DNA of 25,638 nt from a virus, in IMG/VR virus record IMGVR_UViG_3300032182_000321, positions 1-25,638 of that record; one strand, written 5' to 3'. Positions 24,401 to 25,638 of this stretch are shown in pieces. The translations under genes and the position numbers were made by a program. How positions within the stretch are numbered: the first letter of the stretch is position 1; each line of letters opens with the position of its first letter. Under the pieces are notes generated by a model. The model was not told the origin of the DNA. It saw only the letters and a list, made by a program, of their open reading frames with translations, and ran no database searches.

Positions 24401-25638
24401 TTTGACATATACTCTAGAGATAGCACCAGACCCTTGAATTACCATCTCAATGGCACTTCTAGGATACTCGACACCATCTAGAGAGATGACAGGGTTTCCG
24501 ACGTTGTAGGAGTCACCACGACTGACACAGATGAAGTGAGAAACAGTGTTCTCTACAGCAATCTTGAGAGTTCCACCATCTTCTCCTAGGATAGTCTCTC
24601 CAGGTGAGAATACACCCGTTACCATAGTAACAAATAGTTTGTTGATGGAAGAATAAGTTGCAGATGTGCCACCTTCAATGACAGCAACTGCTCCACTAAT
24701 AGCACCATAAACATACTTACCAGGAGTAAACTCATCTCCTACAATAGTCTCTTCTAGAAGAAGACGAGTGAAGAACTCAGGAGCAAAGAATGAGAAGTCA
24801 AAGATAGAGTTATACTTTTCGACACCACCAGTCAGTTTGCCCTTAGATACGATCTTGTCGGTATCTTGGTTGAAACCAGAACTTACTTCTTTGAGTGCAA
24901 TGTTTTTTGGTTTTACCAGACCTACAATGGGAGTAATAGATTCATTGTAATCTCTAATTACAAGCAAAGGAGAGTTTCTTGTTTGAACTTCAACCTCAGT
25001 CTTATACAGTTCACGAACAAGGTTGATAGAATCTGTTAGGTCATAGTCAACTAGGAATAGATCCAGTTCACCACGATTACCTTTGACGGTCAGTTCAATA
25101 TATGTTGCTGCTCCTGATCCATCAATCTCAGGTCTTCTAACTTTAGAGAAAGAGAGAACATCAACATATGAATAGGTATTAGTGTTGCCAGAGTCAGAAC
25201 GAGTCTTGATAAACCATAGTTTAGAAACAGTAGTCTCTAGAAAATCATCGGTAAAACTATCTGGATTGAAAGCAGCATCTTCAATAGAGCAGTAGATAGT
25301 CTTGATACCATCAGTTACTTCAAATCCTTGGCCGCGGCGATCAATAGTCTGCTTGACATCACTATCTGCTTCAGTGTCATTCAGACCTACCGTGCCATCA
25401 TTATATACAGAGTTCAAGAATACAGTTGGGTATGCATTCAGTTCTGCACCTTCTGAGTTTAGAGGCGTAGTGCCGTATACATTGGTAATGAAGAATGAAG
25501 TCAGACCAGATGTCTTGAGAGTTTGGTTTTCTCTCTTAAGTGAATCTCTTGCCTTGTCAATCTCAATATACTTGGTTTCTTTGTTCTTGACCTCATAACC
25601 TTTGATGTATGCTTTACCAGCACCAATGGTTCCTACTA
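18479..25638 (-). CDS. Giant DUF4815-type virion/baseplate structural protein, 5' end cut by window edge
   Basis: At least 2385 residues; the frame stays open to the right edge, so the true start is outside. The 73 residues read before TTG 25417 include GAGKAYIKGYEVKNKETKYI and EIDKARDSLKRENQ, a typical DUF4815-type opening; TTG is an internal leucine. Counting from that leucine: LVSLKDVIDFRPKVDN at 830, DRIDGVFLNTQGSFIVKKG at 896, and RYTMKDIGKLNQRVERLEYY at 956 (start of a coiled coil). PNPLAQTFKVE at 1378 opens a beta-sandwich that resumes at 1640 (TPTKFHFDYPVYLQ) and ends near SLGSVYKSQN and KFTLYRAEFD. The C-terminus contains FFINQKVVASDINTLLNNLG. It probably belongs to the baseplate or tail-fibre attachment; I do not assign a T4 gene number. 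It ends in an ATGA overlap with the 64-aa gene. Confidence 0.87.
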   Translation of the reverse strand, partial: VGTIGAGKAYIKGYEVKNKETKYIEIDKARDSLKRENQTLKTSGLTSFFITNVYGTTPLNSEGAELNAYPTVFLNSVYNDGTVGLNDTEADSDVKQTIDRRGQGFEVTDGIKTIYCSIEDAAFNPDSFTDDFLETTVSKLWFIKTRSDSGNTNTYSYVDVLSFSKVRRPEIDGSGAATYIELTVKGNRGELDLFLVDYDLTDSINLVRELYKTEVEVQTRNSPLLVIRDYNESITPIVGLVKPKNIALKEVSSGFNQDTDKIVSKGKLTGGVEKYNSIFDFSFFAPEFFTRLLLEETIVGDEFTPGKYVYGAISGAVAVIEGGTSATYSSINKLFVTMVTGVFSPGETILGEDGGTLKIAVENTVSHFICVSRGDSYNVGNPVISLDGVEYPRSAIEMVIQGSGAISRVYVKDRTAVTQVFSQPPVVEVGGVSPTPLNQATIVPVLFRNTVYTYSPKNVKSLYSAFGSGSKNKFSADIELERTGYTTTTSITDFTFSGTRGYKFIECNGFNGDASRNLVQGDIVQFSDVNGDVFKYVVQYATRPDGVKRSRIYLDRTLQADVVNASVVNQRPLIENPVGTLVFPTGDKQIKSLIDSSEDSKITYYFRRDFITTASSGSGNLTFAAQLPFGTQRFAEFTQENFLITVLDPGVAIHDSQPGADPINDPPVLLPFAGALKTGDVVYIDPSFVTIEQSDSDLTAGSVTINFPENYFGNIDEIRAALENRVANPEAGDPTFDVPAINFPTLKLTATLQVSKAKPRLKTSIENKQIIVQSGGTNVVPFRGQENGGETIQIVSYSDVYKLRYVYEGSVSAPPTVDAGGNLVSGTDVTDKYTFDNGQRDTFYDTARLVLKPGVSAPTGQLIIAFDYFEHSQGDFCTIDSYLHEAGVTETEIPTFNSSVNGLVSLKDVIDFRPKVDNTNILPGYQDNSFLAQNEYLSFTATSGIPSSTPSDDTNLPWTVKYNKDQYLDRIDGVFLNTQGSFIVKKGNSSLNPSRPETLSDSIPLFYLYVPAYTDSYRDVRIVPVENKRYTMKDIGKLNQRVERLEYYTSLSILEQQALNMQIQDEIGLDRFKTGFYVDNFETHKGDVKSVDYSCAIDSQQSVLRPQVSEESLLVKEVNTREDQRRVAGYVNNNGVLSLPFTEQRLLGNNFATKTINPNPFVVLQYVGDLAVDPNVDSWYDRNTVPLVTDNNTNLFVPFLAKDDISSAFSSLYNSFLVTWNGTERSFYNINGLSKTNDEIVAEEVTPASVASSSNISPQNNETPKGVSTRTSGGKSIVNSLQYFARSIPVKFNIRRLKPKTEVFVFLEGKKINRWVVPDIRFTGIPGNSLSTFNAPIITDANGNASGIILIPAGKAPRQATQWTGDAQTVSYDEGSEEVKITTGEKTLRFTSSSTNADKATVETFAETKFYATGLLPENPASIVSTKPAYFKSNEGTQLVSSNTEQEQKPNPLAQTFKVENYEGGVFTTGVDLFLSTKSDTIPLRVYLTDVNSEKPGKNVVPGTEVVVEPYTYLKVYVSDTVTILKDETISGESSNASGPVLKVLDKNNNELAVSEDNEIVLTNEQVYTVVLDNNNGISFVPDERLKISSITTFNNANNTEITARIAKDSGVVSGLKVTNAGDNYDTATITVESPSLPGGSNATGTVVVSGGLIYDSTITLAGRGYTEPPSIVIRGTGLGNGGAVIEAEIEITEPAVRMGVATDTTGVVPSTTPTKFHFDYPVYLQNNTEYALVVETDSQDYSIWASKLGETEIATNTTVTTNPSLGSVYKSQNTGSWVEDLFEDIKFTLYRAEFDISSNATIDITNQSLGYEKMVNDPLETYAFANANATSELFKNNNNVIKVNHKNHGFEDGSSYVFFKNLETTAGFTQGALNTTLFKVNNCGVDTFCVSGIGRAADTVFGGGASGLITSNKKYERVLAQFSYIQSPSTNIDTSIKTTNVVPIDSNTINYTSYSTADFERTFLNEEQFFINQKVVASDINTLLNNLGNSLVYRLTLSSTKSYLSPILDLKTSSIKLSSNRIENASGKENRYGKRYQVIEFYPVYRLTLSGNLDSNSNPIVVSLGQTVEGIGNDAQGIEPSGSRGEVVRYRSSDNTVFVKVKNNNVFKANEELFFSLQSQESGELESNTVVVSAAGAIKVNPSFSFGQLVTGINPSNTTENYDNLINGTVRVWDVPSQTLTLENDKQPINSDYTSASGTGSFIRTQQVADQSSDIFRVGDLVSWSNLGPGDERYYEVKTMTFSDGVDFVSEDSAKDTSSVAKYVTKEISLTQGATAIDVIITANVTDSENIQLAYKTKTTSIQKKFEDIEWQFFNGTGFEDTPKLATPQNTISAQKEEQTAYQEFRYTVDNLDEFTSFGVKISLKTDDPSYVPKVQDIRVVASV
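20558..21106 (-). other. Module block inserted in the beta-sandwich of the giant protein
   Basis: Residues about 1438-1620 (counted from the leucine at 25417) lie between PGTEVVVEP and VRMGVATDTTGVVPST, which are contiguous or nearly so in relatives as I remember them. The block contains two GxGY-type units (GLKVTNAGDNYDTATITV and TITLAGRGYTEPPSIVI) and an upstream strand-rich stretch. Confidence 0.55.

Noticed and set aside
1-25638. tRNA genes, CRISPR arrays, insertion sequences or attachment sites
   Set aside because: No cloverleaf, spaced repeat array, transposase or integrase frame, or terminal inverted repeats were seen; the repeats present are protein-level modules.

Overview
This is an AT-rich stretch of a T4-like marine myovirus genome. 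The best match from memory is a cyanomyovirus infecting Prochlorococcus or Synechococcus; a pelagiphage-type myovirus is less likely. The assignment rests on neck proteins 13 and 14 in T4 order, giant virion proteins of the kind found in cyanomyovirus structural clusters, T4-type late promoter motifs (CTAAATA, NATAAATA), and near-complete coding density. All ten genes I accept lie on the minus strand, so transcription runs from the right edge to the left. There are no tRNAs, no CRISPR arrays, no mobile elements, and no gene-free stretch of even 150 bases.

In transcription order: a giant virion/baseplate-type protein with a DUF4815-like region (18479-25638, 5' end outside the window); a 64-residue coiled-coil protein; a 1499-residue repeat-rich virion protein containing a plastocyanin-like ligand set; a 168-residue conserved virion protein; a 2934-residue fibre-like protein; a 96-residue protein that is one free copy of a fibre module; two paralogous adhesin-like proteins of 329 and 325 residues; a 62-residue coiled-coil protein; gp13; and gp14 (3' end outside the window). 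In T4 the matching interval before genes 13 and 14 holds the baseplate, short-fibre and whisker genes, so this block is probably the phage's host-contact apparatus.

Late-promoter-like motifs split the block into likely units: giant protein plus 64-aa gene; 1499-aa plus 168-aa; 2934-aa plus 96-aa; the two adhesin-like genes; the 62-aa gene; and gp13 plus gp14. One strong intrinsic terminator lies between the 62-aa gene and gp13, and its loop holds the promoter motif for gp13.

The most interesting theme is modular construction. A beta-rich 'GxGY...PxVTI' module recurs in four proteins, including gp14. Several recognisable domains are split by inserted modules: the gp14 C-terminal region, the beta-sandwich of the giant protein, the cupredoxin-like domain and a helical Cys domain. 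The 96/329/325-aa trio shares an N-terminal module, and the two longer members keep an almost invariant C-terminal domain that may be the receptor-binding tip. Family names are from memory of these phages; no search was run.
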